Shown here one piece after another: positions 8,964-18,500 of a stretch of 64,000 bases of DNA (position 1 is its first letter; the number at the start of each line of letters is the position of its first letter). Where the stretch lies: assembly GCA_963837155.1 (NCBI GenBank), contig CAWIMB010000002.1, positions 2,108,001 through 2,172,000 of the forward strand, given 5' to 3'. The position numbers and the translations under genes were made by a program. The stretch comes from DASQHW01 sp963837155. Its GTDB lineage: Bacteria; Actinomycetota; Acidimicrobiia; IMCC26256; PALSA-610. The notes beneath the pieces are model-generated. The model had not been told where the DNA came from. It searched no databases and saw only the letters and a list, made by a program, of their open reading frames with translations.

Positions 8964-9980
8964 ATGTCCGTAGAACTGTTCACGATGAGCATCGGAGAAG
9001 CTGGCCTCGCCGAGGTGCTCTCGGAACGCGCCGAAGCTGCTGGGTGGGACGGCATCACCTTCGTGGATTCGCAAAACCTCGTCGGTGATCCGTTCGTCGC
9101 GATCGCGCTCGGCGCCAAGGTGACCGAGCGGCTGCAGTTCATGACCGGTGTGACCAACGCCGCGACGCGCCACCCCGCCGCGCTCGCGACGGTCGCCGCC
9201 ACCGTGCAGGAGACCTCGGGCGGACGCATGACGCTCGGCATCGGCCGGGGCGACACGGCGCTGTTCCATCTCGGTCGTCCACCGATGCCCATCGCCGAGT
9301 TCTTCACCCGCACCGAGCAACTGCACACCTATCTCCAGCACGGCACCGTCGACCTCGACGGCTACCCCAGCCGCTTGCGTTGGCTCGACCGGGCGAAGCA
9401 GCCGCCGGTGCCGCTCGACGTTGCCTCGTCCGGTCCGAAGGTCATCGGCTTCGCGGCCCGCACGGCGGAACGGATCACGTTCGCGCTCGGCGCCGACCCC
9501 GAACGGCTGCGCTGGGGCATGGAGTTCGCGCGGGTCGCGCAAGGGGAGGCAGGCCGGCGGCCCAGCGAAGTGTCGCACGGCGCCTACGTCACGGTCGGCT
9601 GTCATCCCGATCGCAACGCCGCCCGCGCGCTCGTGCGCGGCAGCGTCGCCGCGTTCGCCCACTTCTCGGCGATGCCGGGTTCGACCGGCGCGGGGCTCAA
9701 CGCGCATGACCGCGAGCTCGTCGCGGAGGTCGGTCGCACCTACGACAGCAACCTGCACCTCGTGAACAGCGCCGACCACGCCCAGGTGCTGCCCGACGAG
9801 TTCGTCGACCGCTTCGCGGTCATTGGCGACGTCGACACCTGCGCCAAACGGCTCCGTGAGCTCATCGACATCGGCCTCGATCGGTTGGTGATTACCGGCC
9901 CATCCTTCGGCGCGAACCGCGACGACGCTCAGACGCACACCCGACTCGTGACTGACGAGCTCCTGCCCGCGCTCCGCTGA
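8964..9980 (+). CDS. LLM-class F420-dependent oxidoreductase
   Basis: A 338-residue luciferase-like monooxygenase-fold protein. It has the TIM-barrel start (ELFTMSIGEAGLAEVLSERAE), GITFVDSQNLVGDPF, a Gly-rich GIGRGDTALFHLG phosphate-binding segment and the ASSGPKVIGFAAR strand. This subgroup, common in Mycobacterium and Acidimicrobiia, uses F420 rather than FMN. FbiC at 57081-59462 shows that the organism can make the F420 precursor. The start is supported by GAGGTGATCGC before the ATG. Substrate unknown. Confidence 0.85.
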   Translation: MSVELFTMSIGEAGLAEVLSERAEAAGWDGITFVDSQNLVGDPFVAIALGAKVTERLQFMTGVTNAATRHPAALATVAATVQETSGGRMTLGIGRGDTALFHLGRPPMPIAEFFTRTEQLHTYLQHGTVDLDGYPSRLRWLDRAKQPPVPLDVASSGPKVIGFAARTAERITFALGADPERLRWGMEFARVAQGEAGRRPSEVSHGAYVTVGCHPDRNAARALVRGSVAAFAHFSAMPGSTGAGLNAHDRELVAEVGRTYDSNLHLVNSADHAQVLPDEFVDRFAVIGDVDTCAKRLRELIDIGLDRLVITGPSFGANRDDAQTHTRLVTDELLPALR

Positions 9981-9995
9981 CCCGGTGGAGGGGCG

Positions 9996-11126
9996 ATGGT
10001 TTCCGAGCCGGCGATCGGAGCAGACTCTTCGGAGATGGAACTGCGCACTCGCCGCCAGGCGTCCGAGTCGGGCATCGCCGATGTGCTCGCGATCCTGCTC
10101 GTCGTCATCGTGGCCACGTTGGCCATCGTGGCTCTCGTCGATGCCGAGACCAGTTCGCCCAAGCGCACGAGCGTCGGGGCGCCGCCAGCGGCTCCCGCTC
10201 CCGCATCGCTGTCGCTAGCCAGCGTCGCTCGTCGCATCAGCCCCGCCGTCGTCGAGATCGATGCCGCCCTCGAGAGCGGCGGCCGATCGGCGGGGAGCGG
10301 CATGCTGCTGACGTCGTCGGGACAGGTGCTGACGAACAATCATGTGATCGCAGGCGCGACCGCCGTCACCCTGCGGTTGCGGGACGGCCGGACGTTCCCG
10401 GCGACGGTCGTCGGCTATGACATCGCGAACGATGTCGCGGTTCTGCAAGCCCAAGGTGCGTCGGGTCTCCCGACGATCGAGCTGGGCCGGTCGGCAACGC
10501 TCACTGCCGGGCAACCGGTGGTCGTCCTCGACGGTGACCGCGGGGTGAAGGCCTCCGTGCGCGCAGTGACTCGCGACGTGACCGCCGGCGACGAGAGCGA
10601 CCCGAACGGCATCGAGACGCGGCGAGGTGTGATCGAATTGGCCGCGCCGATGCAGCCCATCGACGCCGGCGGTCCGGTTGCCGACGGGCAGGGCAAGGTC
10701 GTCGCGATGCGCACCGAAGCGTCCGCCGGTCGTCGCTTCCACGAAGAGACCACAGCCGACATCTCATTCGCGGTGCCGATCGACGACGCGTGGAGCACCG
10801 TCGGCCAGATCAACACCGGCCGCAGCACGGCGACCGTCCACATCGGACCGCGCGCCACGCTTGGCGTCGACGTACAAACCGCGCCGGGCGGGAGCGGGGG
10901 AGCGCGCGTCGTCGACGTGCAACGTGGCGGCCCGGCCGCGGGCGCGGGCATCGTTGCGAACGACGTGCTCGCAGCGGTCGATGACGTCTCGATCACATCG
11001 GGCGGTGACCTCGACGCAATTCTCGACAGCCACGCGCCGGACGACAGCGTGCGCCTCGGTTGGTTCGATCGAAAAGGCGTCTACCGCACCGCAACCGTGC
11101 GGCTCACCGAGGGCGCTCCCGCTTGA
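9996..11126 (+). CDS. HtrA-like membrane-anchored trypsin-fold protein with PDZ domain; catalytic Ser replaced by Ala
   Basis: A 376-residue protein with a single membrane helix at about residues 28-48, a Pro/Ala linker, a trypsin-like domain (about 75-260) and a C-terminal PDZ domain (about 285-370). The catalytic His is clear in TNNHVIAG (H116) and Asp in NDVAVL (D146). Where active HtrA proteins have GNSGGP or GDSGGP, this one reads PIDAGGPVAD, putting Ala at 224. The codon is GCC and the frame is intact on both sides. It is probably a non-proteolytic binding or sensing protein at the membrane exterior (inference). Confidence 0.85.
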   Translation: MVSEPAIGADSSEMELRTRRQASESGIADVLAILLVVIVATLAIVALVDAETSSPKRTSVGAPPAAPAPASLSLASVARRISPAVVEIDAALESGGRSAGSGMLLTSSGQVLTNNHVIAGATAVTLRLRDGRTFPATVVGYDIANDVAVLQAQGASGLPTIELGRSATLTAGQPVVVLDGDRGVKASVRAVTRDVTAGDESDPNGIETRRGVIELAAPMQPIDAGGPVADGQGKVVAMRTEASAGRRFHEETTADISFAVPIDDAWSTVGQINTGRSTATVHIGPRATLGVDVQTAPGGSGGARVVDVQRGGPAAGAGIVANDVLAAVDDVSITSGGDLDAILDSHAPDDSVRLGWFDRKGVYRTATVRLTEGAPA

Positions 11127-11657
11127 TCACGATGTCATCTCCCGCAGCTTGCGGACGGTGTTCCAGTTGCGGGCGGTTGCGCGAGTGCCCAGCGCCCGCT
11201 CGAAGAAGCCCGCGTTCATCTTCGTCTGGCCGTAGCCATTCGGGTAGTACATGTAGATCTCGCGGCCGATCACCTCGAACGCGTTCGCTTCGAACTTGAC
11301 GCGGTCGATCGTGTCGACCTTCGTCGCGGATGGCTTGTCGCGCAGGAATGCGACGTGCAACCCCTTGGTGTCGACTGTTGGCTTGACGAATGGGTTCGCC
11401 TCCACGATGCGCGCGAGCTCCATCGCCGTGCGGATGATCACCGTGACGTCGATCCCGAACTCGTCAGTGATCGCCGCTTCGATGCTCTTCGCGAGACCGG
11501 CTGCACGCTGCGTCGTCTGGAACACGACGTTCCCGCTCTGGATGTATGTCTGAATCTGGTCGAACCCGAGCGACTCGTATACCGTCCGGAGACTGGACAT
11601 CGGCATCGTGCGGCCCCCCACATTCACCGCTCGCAACATCGACGCGTAGGTCGCCAT
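11127..11657 (-). CDS. DUF1697 family protein
   Basis: A 176-residue protein beginning MATYASMLRAVNVGG, the DUF1697 start, followed by LGFDQIQTYIQSGNVVF and ending in RALGTRATARNWNTVRKL. Members are widespread small cytosolic proteins of unknown function. The open frame extends to 11822, but the family start is the ATG at 11655-11657. It is convergent with the HtrA-like gene, with no space between the stop codons. Confidence 0.9.
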   Translation of the reverse strand: MATYASMLRAVNVGGRTMPMSSLRTVYESLGFDQIQTYIQSGNVVFQTTQRAAGLAKSIEAAITDEFGIDVTVIIRTAMELARIVEANPFVKPTVDTKGLHVAFLRDKPSATKVDTIDRVKFEANAFEVIGREIYMYYPNGYGQTKMNAGFFERALGTRATARNWNTVRKLREMTS

Positions 11658-11747
11658 GATCGGAGCGTAACTGCCGCATTCGCGGCGTGTGTCTGGTCGG
11701 TCGAACGGGTACGTCGATCGCACGCGGTGCAAAAAGGAGCGTTGCCA

Positions 11748-12311
11748 ATGAGCACCATGGTCTGGGTTGCCTGCATCGTTGCCGGGCTCGTCTTGATTGC
11801 CGCTGCGATCTACGCCCGCCACATCATCGAGAAGAAGCGGCGCCGCTCACTCCAGACGCGCTTCTTGTCGGAGTACGACCGCACGGTGCAGAAGACCGGC
11901 GATCGAAGAGCCGCCGAACGCGAGCTCCAGGGCCGCATCGACAAGTACGACAACGTCGTGCGACTGCACGACATTGACGCGACCCGCAAGGAAGTGATCC
12001 GCGCCGAATGGCTTTCCGTGCAGGTCAGCTTCGTCGACGACCCGCGCCGCGCGATCAGTAAGGCCGCGCGCGTCGTGCACGACGCGATGACCGAACGCGG
12101 CTACCCGGACAACGACGCCGGTGAGCAAATCGACCTCATCTCGGTCGACCATCCCGACCTTGTCCCCGAGTTCCGGCGCGCCCACATCTCCACGTTCCGC
12201 GGCCGCTCGGGTGACGCCGACACCGAGGAGCTCCGGCAGGCCTTCCTGCGCTATCGGGCCGTGTTCAACAGGTTGCTCGACCCCCCGGCGGCAAAGGCCG
12301 CCCGCTCGTAA
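11748..12311 (+). CDS. Single-pass membrane-anchored protein of unknown function
   Basis: A 187-residue protein with one N-terminal membrane helix (about residues 4-24) followed by a basic stretch (EKKRRR) and a mostly alpha-helical soluble part. The pattern resembles actinobacterial proteins described only as secreted or membrane hypothetical, with a C-terminal SNARE-like or helical bundle region. AAAAAGGAG ends eight bases before the ATG at 11748 and fixes the start. No catalytic motif is visible. Confidence 0.75.
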   Translation: MSTMVWVACIVAGLVLIAAAIYARHIIEKKRRRSLQTRFLSEYDRTVQKTGDRRAAERELQGRIDKYDNVVRLHDIDATRKEVIRAEWLSVQVSFVDDPRRAISKAARVVHDAMTERGYPDNDAGEQIDLISVDHPDLVPEFRRAHISTFRGRSGDADTEELRQAFLRYRAVFNRLLDPPAAKAARS

Positions 12312-12361
12312 GGGCCGCCCACCGCTTGGCTCCGACGCCGGGGCCGCGGCACAGTGGCGGG

Positions 12362-13020
12362 GTGGCGTTTCGGGATCGGGTCGACGCCGGCCGGCGTCTC
12401 GCGGAGCGGCTGCTTGCGCTCCCGGAGATCGCAACCCTTCCACCCGACAAGCTCGTCGTGCTCGGGCTTCCGCGGGGTGGGGTGCCGGTCGCGTACAAGG
12501 TCGCGACGGCACTCGGCGCGCCGCTGGACGTCATTCTCGTCCGCAAGGTTGGTGTGCCCAGCCAGCCCGAGCTCGCGATGGGTGCGATCGGCGAGGACGG
12601 CGCTCGGGTCGTCAATCAGCAGGTCATCAACGCGGCCCGGGTCACGAATGAGCAGTTCGCCGCGGTCGAGGTGCGGGAGCGGGCCGAGCTCGACCGGCGC
12701 GCCGCGCACCTCCGCGGCTCGCGTCCGCACGTGCCGCTCGCCGGTCGCACGGCCCTGATCGTCGACGACGGCATCGCCACCGGGTCGACCGCGCGCGCCG
12801 CATGCGAGGTTGCGCCGCGCAGGGCGCCGCGCGTGTGATCCTCGCCGCGCCGGTCGCACCGCCGAGCACGATTCGCGCCATGCAACCCGCCGCGGACGAC
12901 GTCGTGGTCGTCGAAGCGCCGGAACCCTTCTTCGCGATTGGCGAGTTCTACCGCGACTTCTCGGCGACGAGCGACGACACCGTCCTCGAACTTCTCGCAC
13001 GCGCCCGCGCCGGAAAATAG
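12362..13020 (+). CDS. Phosphoribosyltransferase family protein (frameshifted)
   Basis: From GTG 12362 the frame reads FRDRVDAGRRLAERL, VLGLPRGGVPVAYKVA and VILVRKVGVPSQPELAMGAI, then the PRPP loop ALIVDDGIATGST. This is the stand-alone phosphoribosyltransferase family that is often paired with dienelactone-hydrolase domains. After about 12815 the frame shifts (one missing base), and the remainder, QGAARVILAAPVAPPSTI to ARAGK, continues in the next frame. Repaired length is about 219 residues. The substrate of this family is not established. Confidence 0.75.
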
Positions 13021-13105
13021 AAACTAAATATTGCCGCTCGAACTCGCGCCCACCTGTCTGTATGTTGCAAGAACGCGGGTCCAGCGAAGTGGGGGAGGAT
13101 CGCTC

Positions 13106-13843
13106 ATGCGACTTCGTGTCTGTGCAGTCGCGGTCGGAGTTCTGGCGCTTGCCTTCGCAGGCGCAACCAACGCAGCCGCCGCGCAAGACGTCTGCAGCGG
13201 CGGCACGATTGCGCCCGGTACCTACAACTCCTTGCAGATCACCGGCATCTGCGCGCTGCCCAACGGCGGGGCAGTGACCGTGAACAACGGCATGACGATC
13301 ACGTCGACCGGCGACCTCGACGGTGGGAAGTTGGGCAGGCTGACGGTGAACGGAAACATCACCGTCAACAAAGGCGGCACGTTGCTCCTCGGGTGCGACG
13401 AGGACAGCCAGTGCGGGGGCGTCACCAACCACAGGGTGACGATGAGCATCAACGCCAAGGATGCGCTCGCGGTGATCCTGCGCCACAACACCATCGGCGG
13501 GAACGTGAATATCGTCGGCGGCGGCGGGGGCGTGACGTGTGCCGACCACCCGCAGCTCGGATTCCCCGCGTACACCGATGTCGAGGACAACCACATCGGC
13601 CAAAGTGTCTTGGTGGCGAATGTGCGGAGCTGTTGGTTCGGCGCCTTCCGCAACGTGACCGGTGGCAACATGACTATCCGCGACAACGTGTTTGCCCTCT
13701 CGGATGCGACCGAGGTCTCCGGCAACCGGGTCGGGCAGAGCCTCTCGTGCTTCCGGAACTCGCCCGCGGCGCAGTTCGGTGACTCGGCGGGAACGCCGAA
13801 CTTCGTCGGCGGCCACAAGTTTGGAGAGTGCGCCGCCCTCTGA
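13106..13843 (+). CDS. Secreted beta-rich protein (right-handed beta-helix-like)
   Basis: A 245-residue protein with a clean signal peptide (MRLRVCAVAVGVLALAFAGA, cleavage near NAAAA-QD). The mature part repeats short strands rich in Asn, Gly, Val and Thr (VTVNNGMTITSTGDL, LTVNGNITVNKGG, NTIGGNVNIVGG), as in right-handed beta-helix exoproteins. It has several Cys that could pair outside the cell. GGGGGAGGA ends 7 bases before the ATG. The APGTY motif near the start is also present in the LPFTG protein at 59649, suggesting a shared fold. Confidence 0.75.
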   Translation: MRLRVCAVAVGVLALAFAGATNAAAAQDVCSGGTIAPGTYNSLQITGICALPNGGAVTVNNGMTITSTGDLDGGKLGRLTVNGNITVNKGGTLLLGCDEDSQCGGVTNHRVTMSINAKDALAVILRHNTIGGNVNIVGGGGGVTCADHPQLGFPAYTDVEDNHIGQSVLVANVRSCWFGAFRNVTGGNMTIRDNVFALSDATEVSGNRVGQSLSCFRNSPAAQFGDSAGTPNFVGGHKFGECAAL

Positions 13844-13896
13844 CCGGCCCCACCCCAACGCGGATCGCCGGCTGGGCATCGGGGTACCACCCCCCT

Positions 13897-14187
13897 GTGA
13901 CCGCCGGCGATCCGCACGGGAACCCAGAAGCCGAAGCCTTCGAGCCGGCATCGAGCCGCGCCGACGCCGAGCCGCCCGCCGGTTTCCTGTCGCCCCGCCC
14001 CAGCCGCACCGGGTTCGAGTCGGCCTTCGTCCGCCTGGTCGCGACCGCCGGCATCATCGGGATCGGCACCGCCCTCGGCGCCGGGTTGGGCGCCTGGTCC
14101 GACGTGGCGACGTGGATCATCGCCCTGGTGGTCTCGGCCGTCAGCGTGGTGCTCGCCGCCATTCTGTGGCGGTCCCGTCAGCTCTGA
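13897..14187 (+). CDS. Small two-helix membrane protein
   Basis: About 96 residues from GTG 13897: a polar, Pro/Glu/Ala-rich N-terminus, then two hydrophobic segments (GIIGIGTALGAGLGAW and IIALVVSAVSVVLAAILW) and a short basic tail. The frame is open to 13828, but the GTG gives the natural start. Function unknown. It resembles small actinobacterial inner-membrane proteins with no assigned role. Confidence 0.55.
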   Translation: MTAGDPHGNPEAEAFEPASSRADAEPPAGFLSPRPSRTGFESAFVRLVATAGIIGIGTALGAGLGAWSDVATWIIALVVSAVSVVLAAILWRSRQL

Positions 14188-14225
14188 ATCTTCCGCCCAC
14201 ATATGCCGCGACCAGGCAACCTTTG

Positions 14226-14257
14226 TTGACGCCCGGGGCCGGGTCGAGTGGAATACT
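14226..14257 (+). promoter_or_regulatory. Candidate promoter for exported protein at 14337
   Basis: TTGACG at 14226-14231 and an AATACT-type box at 14252-14257 lie about 80-110 bases before the ATG at 14337. The spacing of about 20 bases is longer than the usual 17, so this is a weak call. There is no gene between 14188 and 14336, so a promoter is expected here. Confidence 0.3.
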
Positions 14258-14336
14258 GCGGACGTAGGCGGGGCCGATGAGGGCGGGCCCACGGGGGACA
14301 GAGCGCCTGGGGCGCTCCGGCGGAGGGGACACCGCA

Positions 14337-15434
14337 ATGCTGCATGCTTTCAAACGAGTGACGTCCAGGCGCGGCCGCCTTGCGGGCGCCGCCGTTTTGA
14401 GCACGATCATGCTGACAACCGTGCTGGCCGCACCGGCCAGCGCCACGATCGTCTTTCTGAGCTCGACGTTGACGCCCAACCCGGTCAATCAGGGTGACGA
14501 GGCGCTCTGGGCAATACACATCGACATCGACAACGAATCGTCGACGTTGCACGACGCGATCCTTCACATGCAGATCGACAGTGGTGAAGGTTCCATCGAC
14601 CTGAACGCAATGAAGGCGCTCAACGGCAACATCTGCAAGAAGGGTCAGGTCGAAGGCGAAGGCGGCCCGATCAGCACGCCGACGGTACAGGCGGCTGACT
14701 GCAAGATCCCCGACGTCGAGACCGGTGGCTCGTTCGTCGTCAAGGCGATCCTCGACACCGAAGGGGTGACCCCGGGCGAAGGGGCGATGCAGCTCGAGGA
14801 CTACATCTCCGCGCCCGACGAAACGTTCGCGTTCGACTCCAACGCGCTCAACGTGAACAACGCTGATCCGACCAACAACGCGAGCGGGTATGTCCCGCCC
14901 GGCGGGACGATCGACGTCGGGCCCGGCCCCAAGAACCTGACCGAGACCGATCCGGTGAACGGGCTCGTGAAGATCCCGAAGAAGATCCTGCCGCCGCCCA
15001 CGCTGACGATCGCGGCCGCACACCCGAAGCCGCAACCCGGTCCGGGCGCGTCGCTGACGTTGAGCCTGGACGACCCGAGCGCGCACCCGGGCACGTGCGG
15101 CGGGCAGGACTGCCTCGGCAAGGTCCTGTTCATGACGAACCCGGACAACTCCTCGTGTGGGTCGCCGCCGTGCGACATTCTCATCGGGTACAACGACGAC
15201 AAGCACCCGGTGTTCGTCACGGTGGACTTCTTCGGTGGCACGTTCCCGGCTGACAGCACGCTGTACAAGATCGATGCCGCCAACAACGGAACGCCGATCC
15301 CGACGTGCATCAAGTCGCATGGCCACTACACGAACACGCCGTGCCTCGCGAAGCACAAGGTCAAGAAGAAGACCGGCCAGATCACCGACGTCGTCGCACT
15401 CCTCGAAGGCGACCCCGGTATCCCGCGCCGGTAG
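14337..15434 (+). CDS. Exported protein of unknown function
   Basis: A 365-residue protein with a signal peptide (basic MLHAFKRVTSRRGR, then AAVLSTIMLTTVLAAPASA). The mature part is Asp/Gly/Pro-rich with beta-strand character, and the N-terminal ~70 residues resemble an immunoglobulin-like or DUF11-type extracellular domain. It has three local Cys pairs (CGGQDC, CGSPPC, and C-IKSHGHYTNTP-C) that look like small disulfide loops. CGGAGGGGACACCGCA precedes the ATG. Palindromic element 15456-15492 follows the stop. Confidence 0.65.
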   Translation: MLHAFKRVTSRRGRLAGAAVLSTIMLTTVLAAPASATIVFLSSTLTPNPVNQGDEALWAIHIDIDNESSTLHDAILHMQIDSGEGSIDLNAMKALNGNICKKGQVEGEGGPISTPTVQAADCKIPDVETGGSFVVKAILDTEGVTPGEGAMQLEDYISAPDETFAFDSNALNVNNADPTNNASGYVPPGGTIDVGPGPKNLTETDPVNGLVKIPKKILPPPTLTIAAAHPKPQPGPGASLTLSLDDPSAHPGTCGGQDCLGKVLFMTNPDNSSCGSPPCDILIGYNDDKHPVFVTVDFFGGTFPADSTLYKIDAANNGTPIPTCIKSHGHYTNTPCLAKHKVKKKTGQITDVVALLEGDPGIPRR

Positions 15435-15455
15435 ACAACCCGCCGTTCGGTTCTT

Positions 15456-15492
15456 GCGACGTACGGCGACCAAATCGGTCGCCGTACGTCGC
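15456..15492. repeat. Palindrome, family B copy 1 (perfect 16-bp stem, 5-base loop)
   Basis: Arms 15456-15471 and 15477-15492 are perfect reverse complements (GCGACGTACGGCGACC and its complement) around AAATC. It sits between two convergent genes. The element is followed by AAAA on the plus strand and has no T-run, so it is not a classical intrinsic terminator. It could still end transcription from both sides. The same element occurs in the opposite orientation at 45543-45589. Confidence 0.8.
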
Positions 15493-15500
15493 CAAAACCA

Positions 15501-18500
15501 TTAGAGCGTGACGATGACGACGCCGAGGCGGTCGAAGACGGCCTGACCCTCGGCGATCAGCGCGTCGGCGTCGTCGAAATACGCACGCAGCTCGGGCATG
15601 CGCACGAGGCCGTCGGTCGACAGCGCGAACTCGTAGTCGGCACCGCGCGCGCGAGCGGCGTCGATGCTCGCCTGCAGCGCCCGGCCCGCAGCCTCGACGT
15701 CGCCGAGCGCCCACAGACGCCTCGGCACGGACACGCTCGAGCAGCGCGGCTTCCGGTGGGACGCCGCCTTCCAGCCGCGTCTTGCGCAACGTCGCGTCGG
15801 CGAGCTCGAGCGCGCCGGCGTTGTCACCGGAGAGACGAAGCGTCTCGGCGTGCCACGCGTCGATCCGGGCGACATCGAAGTGCAGCCCGGCGCTCGCGTA
15901 CTCCTCGCGGGACGAGTTGAGGAACAGGAACGCGTCCGCATAGCGACCGGCGCGCGCGCAGTTGCGGCCGAGGAAGCCGACGATCAACGCGATGTCGTAG
16001 TGGTAGCCCGCCGCAGTGGACACGCGGAGCGCGTCGCGCAAGTGCAACTCGGCTTCGTCGAACCGGCCTTGGTCGGAGAGCACCTCGGCGATGTTCGCGT
16101 CCGAGCGAGCCGCATCCAGCGCGGAGCCGGCCCGGTCGTACACCGCCTTGGCCTGCTCGTAGCGCCGAGATCGCCTCGTTCCAGTCGCCGCGCCAGTACG
16201 CGCCCGCCCCGAAGAGCGTCAACACGTTCCCTTGGCCGCACAGATCACCGAGCTCGGCGTACAGCGCCGACGCGCGCGGGAGATTCGTGGCGCGGTCCAA
16301 CTCGCCGAGATCCATGTACGCCCAGTCGAGCACGAAGTAGCCGTGCGCTTCGGCGTCCTTGTCGCCGCCCGCGACCCCCTCCGCGATCGCGCGTTGCGCC
16401 CACTCGATCGCCTCACGATGGCGCCCTTGCCCCTGCCGCACCGCCGCGTACCAGACCGCGAGCTGGGCGCGCGCCCCGCACGCAGCTGCCACTCGTCGCG
16501 TCTTCGACGAGTTGGAGACCCTTGCGGATCGTGCGCACGGCATCGGAGTACCGGCCGATGCGCTCGGGGATCCACGCTTCCTTCAGCAGCAACGACGCTT
16601 CGCGCACCTGATCGCCGCGCACCAACCGGCGGGCGGCGCGGTAGTCGGCGAGGCGCGAGCTGGTATTCGCCGTTGCGGTCGTGCACGTCGCCGAGCGCCT
16701 CGCGCACCGACGCGACCTCAGCGTGGTCGAGGTCGGGGAGCTTGCGGGCCGCGGCGAGTGCCCGTTCGTAGAGGACGGCCGCGTCGACGTTCGCGTACTT
16801 CTCGCGTGCTCGTTCCGCCGCGACGCGCCCGTAACGCCAGGTGTCGCGATAGGCCTCGGCGTGAAAGAAGTGCAACGACAGGAGCTCGGCCTCGGTATCG
16901 CGGCGCTCGCCGAGTCGTTCCTCGATCGCCCGGGCCGCGCGCTCGTGCAGCTGCCGCCGCCGTTTGAACGGCAGCTTGCCGTACGCGGCGTCGCGCATGA
17001 GCCCGTGACGGAAGCGGGCCTGGTCGTCGCCTTCGAGCTGGATGAACTCACCGAGGCGCGTGCCACGTGTTCTCACTGATCCCGACGTCGTCCTCGGCGA
17101 GCGCGTCGAGCTCGGAGCGGGAGAAGCCCTTGCCGAGCACCGACGCGTAACCGAGGATCGTGCGCATCGCGGGCGGGAGCCGGTCGAGCTGCGCAGTGAC
17201 GAGCGCCTCGATCGAATCGGGCAACGCGTCGGCTTCGTCGCCATCGGCCGCCGCGCGCCACAACTCGGTGAGGAACAACGGGTTGCCGTCGGCACGCGCC
17301 GCGAGCGCGGCGAACCGGTGAGGATGCAACGGCGCCGCTTCGGTCGCCTGGTGCAGTGCCGTCTCGACCTCCGCCTGCGGCAACGGGCCGACGACGAGGG
17401 CGTCGTCGTCGCTGGGTGCGTCCTCGCGCACGACGCGAATCAAGACGACGGCCGCGTCGTCGACGAGCGTGCCCAGCACGTCGAGCACTTCGCGCGACGC
17501 CTCGTCGATCCATTCCGAATCGTCGATGACGACGAGCGTCGGGCCCTTGAGCGCGGCCACGAGCAACGTGGCGGTCGACGCCGCGACGCGTGCCGCGCGG
17601 TACTGCGGTGCGAGCTCGGCGGTCTCGGCCGTCTCGGCGATGCCGAGGTCGAGCACCGAGCCGATGAGCGGCACCCACTGCTCGAGCTCGGGTGCGTACC
17701 GGGTGATCGCGGCGCGGAGGGCATCGATCGTCTCCTGCGCCGGAGCGTCGACGGGAAGCGCCAATGCCTCGCGCAACAGACGCGCGACGGTGGCGTACGG
17801 CGTCGCGACCTCGTAGGCCTCACAGGTGATGCGGAACGAGGGCACGTCGGGGACGCGGTTGCGCGAGCTCGGTGAGCAGCCGCGACTTCCCGATGCCGGC
17901 CGGGCCGGCCACGCGCACGGAGACACCGCGACCGGCGCGCGCGTCGGCGACCAGCGCTTCGAAGCGTTCGAGCTCCTCGGCCCGGCCGACGAACGGCAGG
18001 TCGACTGCGTCCTGCCCCTCGGTCGCGCGTCGCGCTCTCGACGTCGTACCGCCGACCTCGAATGCCTCCACCGGCGCGCGCTTGCCCTTGACGCGCATCG
18101 GCGGCAACGGGGTGGCGTCGAAGACCGCGGCGCGATCGAGCACGCTCGCGGTGGCAACGATCCGGCCCGGTGCCGCGGCCGCCATCAACCGCGCCGCGAG
18201 GTTCACGGTGTCGCCCATGACGGTGTACGTGCGTCGATAAGGCGGGCCGACGTCGCCCGCAAACACTGCGCCGCGGTTCACGCCGATGCGCACAGGAATC
18301 GCGACATGGGCGTCGGCGATGCGACGCACGGTCGCGAGCATCCGTTCCTCGTCGTGGCCGCGCACAGAAGGAGCGCCGGCCGCGAGCAGGAACTTGCCGC
18401 CGTCGCCATCGACGTCGGTCGCGAGCAGCGCCACGTCATGCGCCGTGCACGCGGCTTCGACGGTGCGCACGAGCTCGTCGAGCGCGAGCGCCGTGTGTTC

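Noticed and set aside
7869..9938. 689-codon minus-strand frame across DUF1345 and the LLM oxidoreductase
   Set aside because: Highly basic and acidic repeats with no motifs; both plus-strand genes beneath it have clear families.
15456..15492. Classical rho-independent terminator
   Set aside because: Perfect stem but followed by A-run, not T-run, on the plus strand; kept as a repeat instead.
17048..18157. Long reading frame opposite and within the cyclase/ATPase region as separate genes
   Set aside because: The frame segments join naturally into one multi-domain protein when single bases are dropped at the breaks; separate genes would lack starts.
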